This document shows, piece by piece, positions 1 to 6,734 of a DNA stretch of 12,999 nt; the stretch's first letter is position 1; the number at the start of each line of letters is the position of its first letter. The notes under the pieces were generated by a model, which made no database searches, was not told where the DNA came from, and saw nothing but the letters and a program-made list of their open reading frames with translations. The DNA lies in NCBI GenBank assembly GCA_964593895.1, contig CAZQKL010000060.1, forward strand, positions 1-12,999. The letters run 5' to 3'. The stretch comes from CAZQKL01 sp964593895 [NCBI: uncultured bacterium] (GTDB taxonomy: Bacteria; DYJV01). Made by a program: the position numbers and the translations under genes.

Positions 1-43
1 CCCAATGCTATAAATTCCTGAAAATCCTATGAATAATCAAGAT

Positions 44-117
44 GCGCCCATAGCTCAACTGGATAGAGCACCAGACTACGGATCTGGGGGTTGGGGGTTC
101 AACTCCCTCTGGGCGCA
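44..117 (+). tRNA. tRNA-Arg (anticodon ACG)
   Basis: The sequence folds as a full cloverleaf. The acceptor stem GCGCCCA (44-50) pairs perfectly with TGGGCGC (110-116), followed by discriminator A117. The D arm is GCTC/GAGC. The anticodon stem CCAGA/TCTGG encloses the loop CTACGGA, which gives anticodon ACG (arginine, CGN codons, with A34 probably edited to inosine as usual in bacteria). The T arm is GGGGG/CCCTC around the loop TTCAACT. The 3' CCA is not encoded, so it must be added after transcription. The next gene begins within a few tens of bases, so the two may share a transcript. Confidence 0.97.
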
Positions 118-151
118 TTCTTTTTATGATAAAATATTTAAACTTGAAAAA

Positions 152-736
152 TTGTATCGCCATTTAAAATATTGTAATAAATGTAGATTATACAAAACAA
201 GAAAAAATGTTGTTTGCGGAGAGGGCAATCCAAATTCATTGATTTTTTTTATTGCACAAGCTCCTGGTCAACATGAGGATAAATATTCAAGAATATTTAT
301 TGGCCCAGCAGGAGAAATTTTTAATAAACTTTTAAAAATTTCTTTAATTTCAAGAAAAGAGATATTTATTACAAATCTTGTAAAGTGTGTATTGCCCAAA
401 TATAGAAGACCAAAATGGGATGAAATAGAAGCATGTAAAAAAAATTTATTTGAAGAGCTTGAGATTGTAAAACCAAAGATTGTTGTTCCTCTGGGATATT
501 ATTCTACAAAAGTTATTTTAAAAAAATTTCATTTCCCTGTTCCAGAAAGGAGAAATCAATTTCATGAAATTTTTGGTAAAGAATTTAAAAGAGATTTGAT
601 TGTTTTCCCAGTCCCTCATCCAGCACTTATTTTTCATGATTCCTCAAGAGAAAAAGGAATTATTTCAGCATTTAAAAATTTAGGTAAAATTTATCAAAAA
701 ATTAAATCAGGAGGTCAAAATAATGGAGAGTTTTGA
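152..736 (+). CDS. Family 4 (Fe-S) uracil-DNA glycosylase-like protein
   Basis: This is probably a uracil-DNA glycosylase that removes uracil from DNA in base-excision repair. From a TTG start the protein is 194 aa, close to the roughly 200 aa usual for the family. Four cysteines fit the family's [4Fe-4S] site: C8-x2-C11 near the N terminus and C79-x15-C95. Motif A reads AQAPGQHED (35-43) with IFIGPAGE (48-55); most family members have GEAPG, so the usual acidic residue is Gln36 here. The TNLVKC segment (74-79) and the HPA motif at H156 also fit. The reading frame stays open back through the tRNA, so an earlier start is not credible. TTG at 152 is the first usual start codon after the tRNA, but it has no SD and gives a short N terminus. 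ATG at 126 is out of frame by one base. The 3' end overlaps purE by 14 bases. Confidence 0.8.
   Translation: MYRHLKYCNKCRLYKTRKNVVCGEGNPNSLIFFIAQAPGQHEDKYSRIFIGPAGEIFNKLLKISLISRKEIFITNLVKCVLPKYRRPKWDEIEACKKNLFEELEIVKPKIVVPLGYYSTKVILKKFHFPVPERRNQFHEIFGKEFKRDLIVFPVPHPALIFHDSSREKGIISAFKNLGKIYQKIKSGGQNNGEF
709..714 (+). promoter_or_regulatory. Shine-Dalgarno site of purE
   Basis: A perfect AGGAGG lies 8 bases before the ATG at 723, inside the end of the glycosylase gene. It fixes the purE start and implies translational coupling of the two genes. Confidence 0.85.
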
Positions 737-1250
737 TGTTTCAATTTTAATTGGAAGTGATTCAGATTATCCAATAATTGAGGAAACTATTACAATTCTT
801 GAAAAATTTAATGTAAAATATAAATTAACTGTAACTTCAGCTCATAGAACACCAGAAAGAACAGAAAAATGGATAAGATTTTCAGAAAATAATGGAGCAA
901 AAATTTTTATTGTTGCAGCTGGAGCTGCTGCCCACCTTGCAGGAGTTGTAGCTTCTAAAACAACTCTTCCTGTTATAGCAATTCCAGTAGCTTCAACATC
1001 ATTAAATGGAGTAGATGCTTTATTTTCAACTGTTCAAATGCCAGGAGGAGTTCCAGTTGCTACAATGTCAATAGGAAAAGCTGGAGCTAAAAATGCTGGA
1101 ATTTTTGCAATCCAAATCCTTTCTCTTATTAACCCAGAGTTGAAATTAAAATTAAATAATTTCAAAGTTGAAATGAAAAGGAATGTGGAGGATAAAGCAA
1201 AAAGACTTAAAATAAAAAACAGTAATGTTATTTCAAATTTTGAAGATTAG
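723..1250 (+). CDS. purE: N5-carboxyaminoimidazole ribonucleotide mutase (PurE, class I)
   Basis: PurE converts N5-CAIR to 4-carboxyaminoimidazole ribonucleotide in de novo purine synthesis, as a soluble cytoplasmic oligomer. Family motifs are clear: LIGSDSD (9-15), SAHRTPER (39-46) with the active-site histidine H41, and the substrate-binding loop AAGAAAHLAG (65-74). The length is 175 aa. The core is full size, and about 30 lysine- and asparagine-rich residues at the C terminus form an extension beyond the usual end. The ATG is set by a perfect SD. The gene overlaps the glycosylase, so they are probably co-transcribed. PurK, which supplies N5-CAIR in the class I pathway, is not in the window. 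The purE AAGAAAHLAG loop differs slightly from the common GGAAHLPG form, but this does not suggest loss of function. Confidence 0.95.
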   Translation: MESFDVSILIGSDSDYPIIEETITILEKFNVKYKLTVTSAHRTPERTEKWIRFSENNGAKIFIVAAGAAAHLAGVVASKTTLPVIAIPVASTSLNGVDALFSTVQMPGGVPVATMSIGKAGAKNAGIFAIQILSLINPELKLKLNNFKVEMKRNVEDKAKRLKIKNSNVISNFED

Positions 1251-1286
1251 TTAGCTTGTTAATCTTTGCACATCTAATATTTTTAC

Positions 1287-1317
1287 TTGACAATAATTTT
1301 CTTTTATGCATTATAAA
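1287..1317 (+). promoter_or_regulatory. Sigma-70-type promoter for the hdr operon
   Basis: A perfect -35 box TTGACA (1287-1292) is followed by TATAAA (1312-1317), a 5/6 match to the -10 consensus at a long 19-base spacing. An alternative -10, CATTAT (1309-1314), sits at 16 bases. The predicted start near 1324 leaves a short leader before the SD AGGAGG (1335-1340) and the ATG at 1348. It is the only good promoter seen upstream of the seven-gene operon. Confidence 0.55.
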
Positions 1318-1322
1318 ATGCA
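1307..1322 (+). promoter_or_regulatory. Inverted repeat over the -10 region (possible operator)
   Basis: TGCAT-N6-ATGCA is a perfect 5-bp inverted repeat whose central six bases, TATAAA, are the proposed -10 box. A dimeric regulator bound here would block polymerase directly. The site is short and AT-rich, so a chance occurrence is possible. No regulator gene is in the window to pair with it. Confidence 0.35.
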
Positions 1323-1347
1323 CAGTATACAATTAGGAGGTTTATAA

Positions 1348-4308
1348 ATGAATTCTCCTTCTGCAAATTCAACTGTCCTTGTATATGGAACAAACATGGC
1401 AGGATATAGATCTATTTATGCTCTTGGAAAACTTGGTTATAAGACAATTCTTTTAAATAGAGGAAGGTATGTAGATGAAATAAAAAATCAAGTTTTAAGC
1501 CAGCTTCCACTTGATTTATGTTGGGCATGCGCATTTGGTCCTCAAAGAATGTTTGTTGGGCTTGGAGCACTTCAAGTTTTTTATAATGCTGATATTATTG
1601 AAGTGAAAGGCTCCGCAGGAAATTTTAAGGTAAAAATTAGAAAAAAAGACCCTTATATTAATAATTTTATTTGCACAGAATGTTCAAAATGTGTTGAAGT
1701 TTGTCCAGAAGGAGCAATTAGTGTAATTCCTAAAGTTTTTTGGGAAAATATCTATTTGATAGATGAAAAAAAATGCACAAAATGTGGAGAATGCGAAAAA
1801 GTTTGCCCAACAGGTGCATTAAAATTGGATAAAAAGGAAGAAGAAATAGAAGTTGAAGTTGGAGCAATTGTTCTTGCTCCTGAGTATAAAGATGTTGATA
1901 AAGGAGAACTTGAGAAATTTGGATATAAAATTTTTAAAAATGTTTTAAAAAATTCAGAAATTGTAAGGGGAAACATTTTAACAAGTTTCACTCTAAATTC
2001 AATAAAAAGAAGGTCAGATGGGAAGTTACCTGAAAAAATAGCAATTATTGTAACTCCACAATACAACGATATTGAGTTTGAAGATTTTAATACCACAAAT
2101 ATTGCAGTTTATAGGGCAATTAAAATTAAAGAAATTTATCCAGAGTGCGATGTTTCAATCTTTATGAAAAATTATAGAGGGTTTGGAAAAGGTGCTTATA
2201 AATTATATGAGAAAGCTAAAGAGATTGGAATAAAAATTATAAAAGCAGAAGATATATATTTGAAGGAAGTTGAAAATAATAATTTAGAAATTTCATATAA
2301 AATTGCCCAAAAAGATTTAATGGATAATTTTGAATTTGTAATTCTTGTGACTGGACAAAAAGCTCCAATTGATGAAGTAAAAAAATTATCTAAAATTTGC
2401 AAAATTAAAGGAGATAATCATGGTTTTTGTTATATAGAACCATTTACAAATAATAAGACAAATATCCCTGGTATTTTTGCAGGTGGTGAATTTACAGGTC
2501 CAAGGGGAAATCCAGAAACAGTTTGGGAAGGTTATGATATAGCACAGGATATTCTTGATTTTCTTGGGAAACCAGTAGTTTCACCTCCACAGCCACCCCC
2601 TTTTAGGGATGTTTCAAAAGAGCAGGTAAAAATTGGTGTTTTTATTTGTTCATGCTTCGGAAAATTTAAAGAAAATATTGACCTTGAAAGATTAAAAGAG
2701 GAAGTTGAAAAAATCCCTTATGTAACACATGTTGAAATAATAGAAGGAGCTTGCACACCAAAAACAATTCAGGAAAATGCTAAAAAAATAAAATCCTCAG
2801 GAGTCAATAGGGTAATTCTTGCAGTTTGCACCCCATTACAGAAATTAATGAAATTTAGAAAGACTGTAATGATGGCAGGATTAAATCCACTTCTCAGTGA
2901 TTTTTTGAGATTAAGGGAAGATATTGTCAATGTCCATGAAGATAAAGAGAAAAAAATTAAAAAAGCGGTATCATTAATTAGGGCAAGTGCATTTAAATTA
3001 AAATATGCTTTGCCATTTCCAGGAGTTGCTGAAAGATTTAATTCTAAAGCTTTTGTTATTGGTGGTGGTATTGCAGGGATGGAAGCAGCAATAAGACTTG
3101 CAAAAAGAGGGATTAAAGTAACTTTAATTGAAAAATCTAATTCTTTAGGTGGAATTGCAAAAGAATTACAATCAGATATTGAGGGAAGAGACCTTGAAGG
3201 ATTTATAAAATCACAGATTGAGGAAATAGAGAGAAATGAAAATATAAAAGTTTGTTTAAATTCAGAAATTGAAAATATTGAAGGTTATGCTGGAAATTTT
3301 ACCATTATTTATAGAGAAAATAAAGATAAAAAGATTGAAAAAGCCGGGGTAATTTTTATTGCAACAGGAGCTAAATTAAGAAATGTAAATGCATATTTTT
3401 ATGGAAAAAATCCAAATGTTTTTACTCAACTTGATTTAGAAAAAGCTTTAAAAAATGGAAAATTTAACTATAAATCTGCTGTAATGATCCAATGCGTAGG
3501 TCAAAGAAATAAAAATGTGCCATACTGTTCAAGAATTTGCTGTTCTCATGCATTGAAAAATGCATTGAAATTAAAAGATAAAGGAATTGATGTTACAATT
3601 TTGTATAGAGATTTAAAACTTTATGGATTTAAAGAAGATTTTTACAGAGAAGCGTTAAATAGGGGAATTAATTTTATTAGGTTTTATGATGATAATTATC
3701 CAAAATGCACTGAAACTGATAATGGTTTTAAAATAAAAGTCAAGGAATTTGGAATAGATGTGGAAAAAGAGATAGAAGCAGAAGCTTTGGTTTTGAGCGT
3801 AGGAATTATGCCTGATATTGATACAAATAAAAAATTGTCTGAAATGACAGGGATTAAATTATTTGAAAATGGTTTTTTTGCAATTTCACCAGGACCTTTT
3901 GAAGAGGCAGCTAAAAAGTTAATGAAACCATTTGAATTGCAAACAAATGGAGTTTTTCCAATAGGTCTTGCTTTATCTCCAAGAACTGTGGATGAAAGTC
4001 TATTAACAGCAAGACAGGCTGTTGGACAGGCTCTTGTATTTTTAAAAAAGGAGAAAATTCCTGCTCCAAATGGGGTTTTTGTATCAGATGTTGATGAAAC
4101 AAAATGTGTTGGATGTGGGTATTGTGTAAAAGTTTGCCCATATAATGCAAGAAGTATTGATGAAGTTAGAAAAATTGCTGTTGTTCATCCTCATCTGTGT
4201 GATAGCTGTGGTGCTTGTGTTGTTGCATGTCCAAGTGGAGCAGCGTATATTAGAGATTTACAGGATAAACAGGTTATTTCTTCTATAGATGCCCTTCTTG
4301 GAGGATAA
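1348..4308 (+). CDS. Double HdrA fusion protein (heterodisulfide reductase subunit A-like, 986 aa)
   Basis: Two HdrA-like units are joined by a proline-rich linker (about 408-420). The N-half (1-407) has a degenerate FAD motif GTNMAG (14-19), a cysteine pair LCWAC (C58, C61) at the place of HdrA's DCAAC motif, and an inserted 2x[4Fe-4S] ferredoxin (C109/112/115/119; C143/146/149/153). The C-half has the HdrA N-terminal Fe-S domain (C434, C436, C469, C494), a canonical FAD motif GGGIAG (572-577), the CVG...C...CC segment (C716, C727, C731, C732) and a C-terminal 2x[4Fe-4S] ferredoxin (C920/923/926/930; C951/954/957/961). The C-half lacks the DCAAC motif and inserted ferredoxin. Standard HdrA is about 650 aa. 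The likely role is electron transfer, possibly bifurcation, in a cytoplasmic Hdr complex. The start has SD AGGAGG, and mvhD begins 2 bases after the stop. QmoB-type proteins also contain HdrA but are organised differently (HdrA plus MvhD). Confidence 0.88.
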   Translation: MNSPSANSTVLVYGTNMAGYRSIYALGKLGYKTILLNRGRYVDEIKNQVLSQLPLDLCWACAFGPQRMFVGLGALQVFYNADIIEVKGSAGNFKVKIRKKDPYINNFICTECSKCVEVCPEGAISVIPKVFWENIYLIDEKKCTKCGECEKVCPTGALKLDKKEEEIEVEVGAIVLAPEYKDVDKGELEKFGYKIFKNVLKNSEIVRGNILTSFTLNSIKRRSDGKLPEKIAIIVTPQYNDIEFEDFNTTNIAVYRAIKIKEIYPECDVSIFMKNYRGFGKGAYKLYEKAKEIGIKIIKAEDIYLKEVENNNLEISYKIAQKDLMDNFEFVILVTGQKAPIDEVKKLSKICKIKGDNHGFCYIEPFTNNKTNIPGIFAGGEFTGPRGNPETVWEGYDIAQDILDFLGKPVVSPPQPPPFRDVSKEQVKIGVFICSCFGKFKENIDLERLKEEVEKIPYVTHVEIIEGACTPKTIQENAKKIKSSGVNRVILAVCTPLQKLMKFRKTVMMAGLNPLLSDFLRLREDIVNVHEDKEKKIKKAVSLIRASAFKLKYALPFPGVAERFNSKAFVIGGGIAGMEAAIRLAKRGIKVTLIEKSNSLGGIAKELQSDIEGRDLEGFIKSQIEEIERNENIKVCLNSEIENIEGYAGNFTIIYRENKDKKIEKAGVIFIATGAKLRNVNAYFYGKNPNVFTQLDLEKALKNGKFNYKSAVMIQCVGQRNKNVPYCSRICCSHALKNALKLKDKGIDVTILYRDLKLYGFKEDFYREALNRGINFIRFYDDNYPKCTETDNGFKIKVKEFGIDVEKEIEAEALVLSVGIMPDIDTNKKLSEMTGIKLFENGFFAISPGPFEEAAKKLMKPFELQTNGVFPIGLALSPRTVDESLLTARQAVGQALVFLKKEKIPAPNGVFVSDVDETKCVGCGYCVKVCPYNARSIDEVRKIAVVHPHLCDSCGACVVACPSGAAYIRDLQDKQVISSIDALLGG

Positions 4309-4310
4309 TT

Positions 4311-4718
4311 ATGAGTAAAAATTGGGAACCAAATATAATTTATATTATGTGTTCATGGTGCGGTTCTGGAGGTGCAGAATCAGCATCAGCATTTGGATTA
4401 AAATATCCTGAAAATATAAAACCATTTAGAGTATGGTGTACAGGTGGACTTGATCCAGCTTATATTTTACGTGCTTTTTTAGAAGGTGCAGATGGAATAT
4501 TAATAAGTGGATGCCATCCTGGAGATTGCCATTATGATACTGGAAATTATTTTGCAAGAAGAAGAATTGCTGCATTAAAAACTATTTTAAAAACTTTTGG
4601 GTTTGAAGAAGATAGAATTTGGTTAAGATGGGTAGGGCATTCAGAAGGTAAAAGACTTGTTGATACTGCAAATGAATTTAATGAACATATAAAACTTCTT
4701 GGTCCTCATAAAATATAA
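4311..4718 (+). CDS. mvhD: MvhD-like [2Fe-2S] hydrogenase delta subunit, copy 1
   Basis: MvhD-family proteins pass electrons from an input module (hydrogenase, formate dehydrogenase) to the C-terminal ferredoxin of HdrA. This 135-aa protein is full length. It has the five conserved cysteines: MCSWC (C14, C17), WCTGGLDP (C43) and the signature GCHPGDCHY (C68, C73), followed by GNYFARRR. It begins 2 bases after the double HdrA gene, whose last codons contain its SD (GGAGG, 4300-4304), so the two are probably translated in step. Compared with copy 2 in this operon, the third cysteine is followed by TGGLDP rather than SSRVDP, losing an arginine. This suggests it docks on a different HdrA partner, most simply the fused HdrA just upstream. 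Confidence 0.92.
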   Translation: MSKNWEPNIIYIMCSWCGSGGAESASAFGLKYPENIKPFRVWCTGGLDPAYILRAFLEGADGILISGCHPGDCHYDTGNYFARRRIAALKTILKTFGFEEDRIWLRWVGHSEGKRLVDTANEFNEHIKLLGPHKI

Positions 4719-4733
4719 TTTTGGGAGTTAAAC

Positions 4734-5684
4734 ATGGGAAGATTTTACAAGATTGAAAATATAAATGATTTTCTTAAAACTTTAATGGTGGAAAAGATAG
4801 TTGATGCTTTAATTTTACCTCTAAAAAATACGCCTTTTTTAATCAAAGATGTATCGTTAATTGAAAAAACAGAACCATTTTCTCATTGTAAAGGAATAAA
4901 TACAGCAAGAGAAATCTCTAAACTTACATTTAAAGGAGCGTTTCCATTTAAGGTAGGGGTTTTACTAAAACCTTGTGAATTAAGAGCTTACAGAGAATTA
5001 ATAAAATTAAATCAGATAAATCCTGAAAATATTATTACAATAAGTTTTGATTGTAAAGGATATGAAGATAGAGAAATTTGTGAAATGTGTATTGATTTTC
5101 TTCCAGAATATGCAGATATTCAATTATTTCAATTTGGTTCAGATGGGTTTGTTGTGACTTCTGATATAAGTCTTCCTTTTGAAGAGATAGACTTTTCAAA
5201 TGAGAAAAGAGAAGAAGAAGTTAATAAACTTATTGAAAAGAGAAAAGAAGTTAGAGTTGAAAGAATGAAAGAAATAAAAGAAAATTTTAGGGAATTGTTA
5301 AAAGATTGTATTGTTTGTTTTAATTGTATGAGGGTTTGCCCAATATGTTTTTGTCAAGAATGCTTTTTTTCTTCGCCAAATTTAAAAGGTGATTCAACAA
5401 CATATTTAATGAGAGCAAGTAGATTAAATGGGCTTAATTTTCCTGAAAATAAACTTCTTTTTCATCTTGGTAGAATGAACCATATGAGTGTAAGTTGTGT
5501 TAACTGTGGAACCTGTGAAGATGCTTGTCCTTCAAAAATACCAGTTGCCCAGATGTTTGCAACAGCTGGAGATGAAGTTAAAAAATTATTCAATTACACA
5601 CCTGGAAAAAGTCTTGAGGATAAAATTCCATTTACTTGTTATCAACATGATGAACTTCATGATTTTGAAAAAGAGTATAAATAA
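4734..5684 (+). CDS. FdhB/FrhB-like flavin and Fe-S electron-input protein, copy 1
   Basis: The protein resembles the beta subunit of methanogen formate dehydrogenase and F420-reducing hydrogenase, which carries FAD and Fe-S clusters. Diagnostic segments are LLKPCELRA (77-85), a C116-x2-C119 pair followed by ADI, a first ferredoxin motif (C192/195/198/202) running into CPICFCQEC (C202, C205, C207, C210), and a second one after HLGRMNHM (C255/258/261/265). The length is 316 aa. The N terminus begins at FdhB's helix around VDALILP, so the CGG-x-VTALL segment seen in methanogen FdhB is missing. No catalytic FdhA or hydrogenase subunit is nearby, so its redox partner (F420, NAD(P)H, ferredoxin or another) is unknown. 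SD GGGAG lies at 4723-4727. It may pair with the preceding MvhD. Confidence 0.8.
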   Translation: MGRFYKIENINDFLKTLMVEKIVDALILPLKNTPFLIKDVSLIEKTEPFSHCKGINTAREISKLTFKGAFPFKVGVLLKPCELRAYRELIKLNQINPENIITISFDCKGYEDREICEMCIDFLPEYADIQLFQFGSDGFVVTSDISLPFEEIDFSNEKREEEVNKLIEKRKEVRVERMKEIKENFRELLKDCIVCFNCMRVCPICFCQECFFSSPNLKGDSTTYLMRASRLNGLNFPENKLLFHLGRMNHMSVSCVNCGTCEDACPSKIPVAQMFATAGDEVKKLFNYTPGKSLEDKIPFTCYQHDELHDFEKEYK

Positions 5685-5696
5685 AAGGAGTTACAA

Positions 5697-6716
5697 ATGG
5701 AAAGAATAATTAAAGAAGCATTTGAAAAAAATTTAATAGATGGTGTGTTAGTTTTAGCAAAAACCAGCGAAGGATTTAACTATAAATTAATTTCAAAAGT
5801 TGATGATATAAAAGATATTTCTCCTTTTCATCCAGTTATGAAAATTAATGGAGCAAGGGTAGCTGTTGCAATTACAAAAGATAATGAAGCTAATAAAAAA
5901 TTTTTATTTATTTTAAAACCATGTGAGGTAAGAGCAGTAATTGAATTAAAAAAATTAAATCAAGTTGATATTGAAAACTCTATATTTGTTTCTTTTATTT
6001 GTCCTGGAGTTTTTAATTATAAAAAAGGAAATGATTTTGAGGATACAAATTCTTTTATAAAAGAATTTAAAGAGGGAAATTTAAATGAAAATTTGAGGCC
6101 ATTATGTAATGTTTGCGAATACTTTTGCGGTGAAGGTTCAGATATTTTATACGATATTTTTACTGAAAAATTTATTTCATTGACTGAAAAGGGAGAAAAT
6201 TTTTTAAAATCAATTGGTTTTGATTTTGAAAATAGATTTAATTCTAATGATGTTTTGGAGAAAATTAAATCAAAGAAAGAAGAGAACCTAAAAAAATTAC
6301 TTGAAGAGTATTCAAAAGATTTTAATTTAATAAATTTTTTTGATAAATGCATAAAATGTGGAAATTGCCAAGAAGTTTGTCCAATATGTTATTGTAGGCA
6401 ATGTTTTTTTAATTCAGATTCATTTAAATATTATCCTGATTCAATAAAAAGAAAGTTAAATCAAAAAAAAGCTTTACGACTTCCAACAGATAAAATTTTG
6501 TTCCATCTTGGGAGAGTTTCTCATATGGCTTTAAGTTGCGTTGGATGTGGTATGTGTCAAGACGCATGTCCAATGGATATAAAAGTGGGTGAATTTTTCA
6601 GATACATGGGTAAAAATCTTCAAGATACATTTAACTATACTCCTGGCATTAATATTGATGAGCCATTGCCTTTGCTTACATTTAAAGAGAATGAATTTAC
6701 AGAATTTGAAGATTAA
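5697..6716 (+). CDS. FdhB/FrhB-like flavin and Fe-S electron-input protein, copy 2
   Basis: This is a diverged tandem paralogue of the preceding gene, 339 aa. Shared marks are FILKPCEVRA (70-79), the ferredoxin motif C218/221/224/228 running into CPICYCRQC (to C236), HLGRVSHMALSC (270-281) and the last ferredoxin motif C281/284/287/291. The end FNYTPG...EPLPLLT matches FdhB-type tails. It differs in a longer middle part with C102, C137, C140 and C144. It also lacks the N-terminal CGG segment. SD AAGGAG (5685-5690) sits in the 12-base gap after copy 1. The presumed job is to bring hydride or electrons through FAD into the Hdr core; the donor cannot be identified. The next gene is the HdrCB fusion, so this copy may serve the canonical HdrA arm. 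Confidence 0.8.
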   Translation: MERIIKEAFEKNLIDGVLVLAKTSEGFNYKLISKVDDIKDISPFHPVMKINGARVAVAITKDNEANKKFLFILKPCEVRAVIELKKLNQVDIENSIFVSFICPGVFNYKKGNDFEDTNSFIKEFKEGNLNENLRPLCNVCEYFCGEGSDILYDIFTEKFISLTEKGENFLKSIGFDFENRFNSNDVLEKIKSKKEENLKKLLEEYSKDFNLINFFDKCIKCGNCQEVCPICYCRQCFFNSDSFKYYPDSIKRKLNQKKALRLPTDKILFHLGRVSHMALSCVGCGMCQDACPMDIKVGEFFRYMGKNLQDTFNYTPGINIDEPLPLLTFKENEFTEFED

Positions 6717-6734
6717 CATACAAGGAGTTTTGCA

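Noticed and set aside
29-151. N-terminal extension of the glycosylase reading frame beginning at ATG 29
   Set aside because: It runs through the tRNA-Arg gene; the translated residues are tRNA sequence and match no part of the glycosylase family.
1245-1268. Possible terminator after purE: GATTA and TAATC inverted repeat
   Set aside because: Only 5 AT-rich base pairs with a 10-base loop, partly inside the gene end, followed by just three T residues before GCAC; too weak for an intrinsic terminator.
5497-5709. 70-aa + strand reading frame overlapping the end of FdhB-like copy 1
   Set aside because: It is a shadow of the real frame, has no SD and shows no recognisable protein features.
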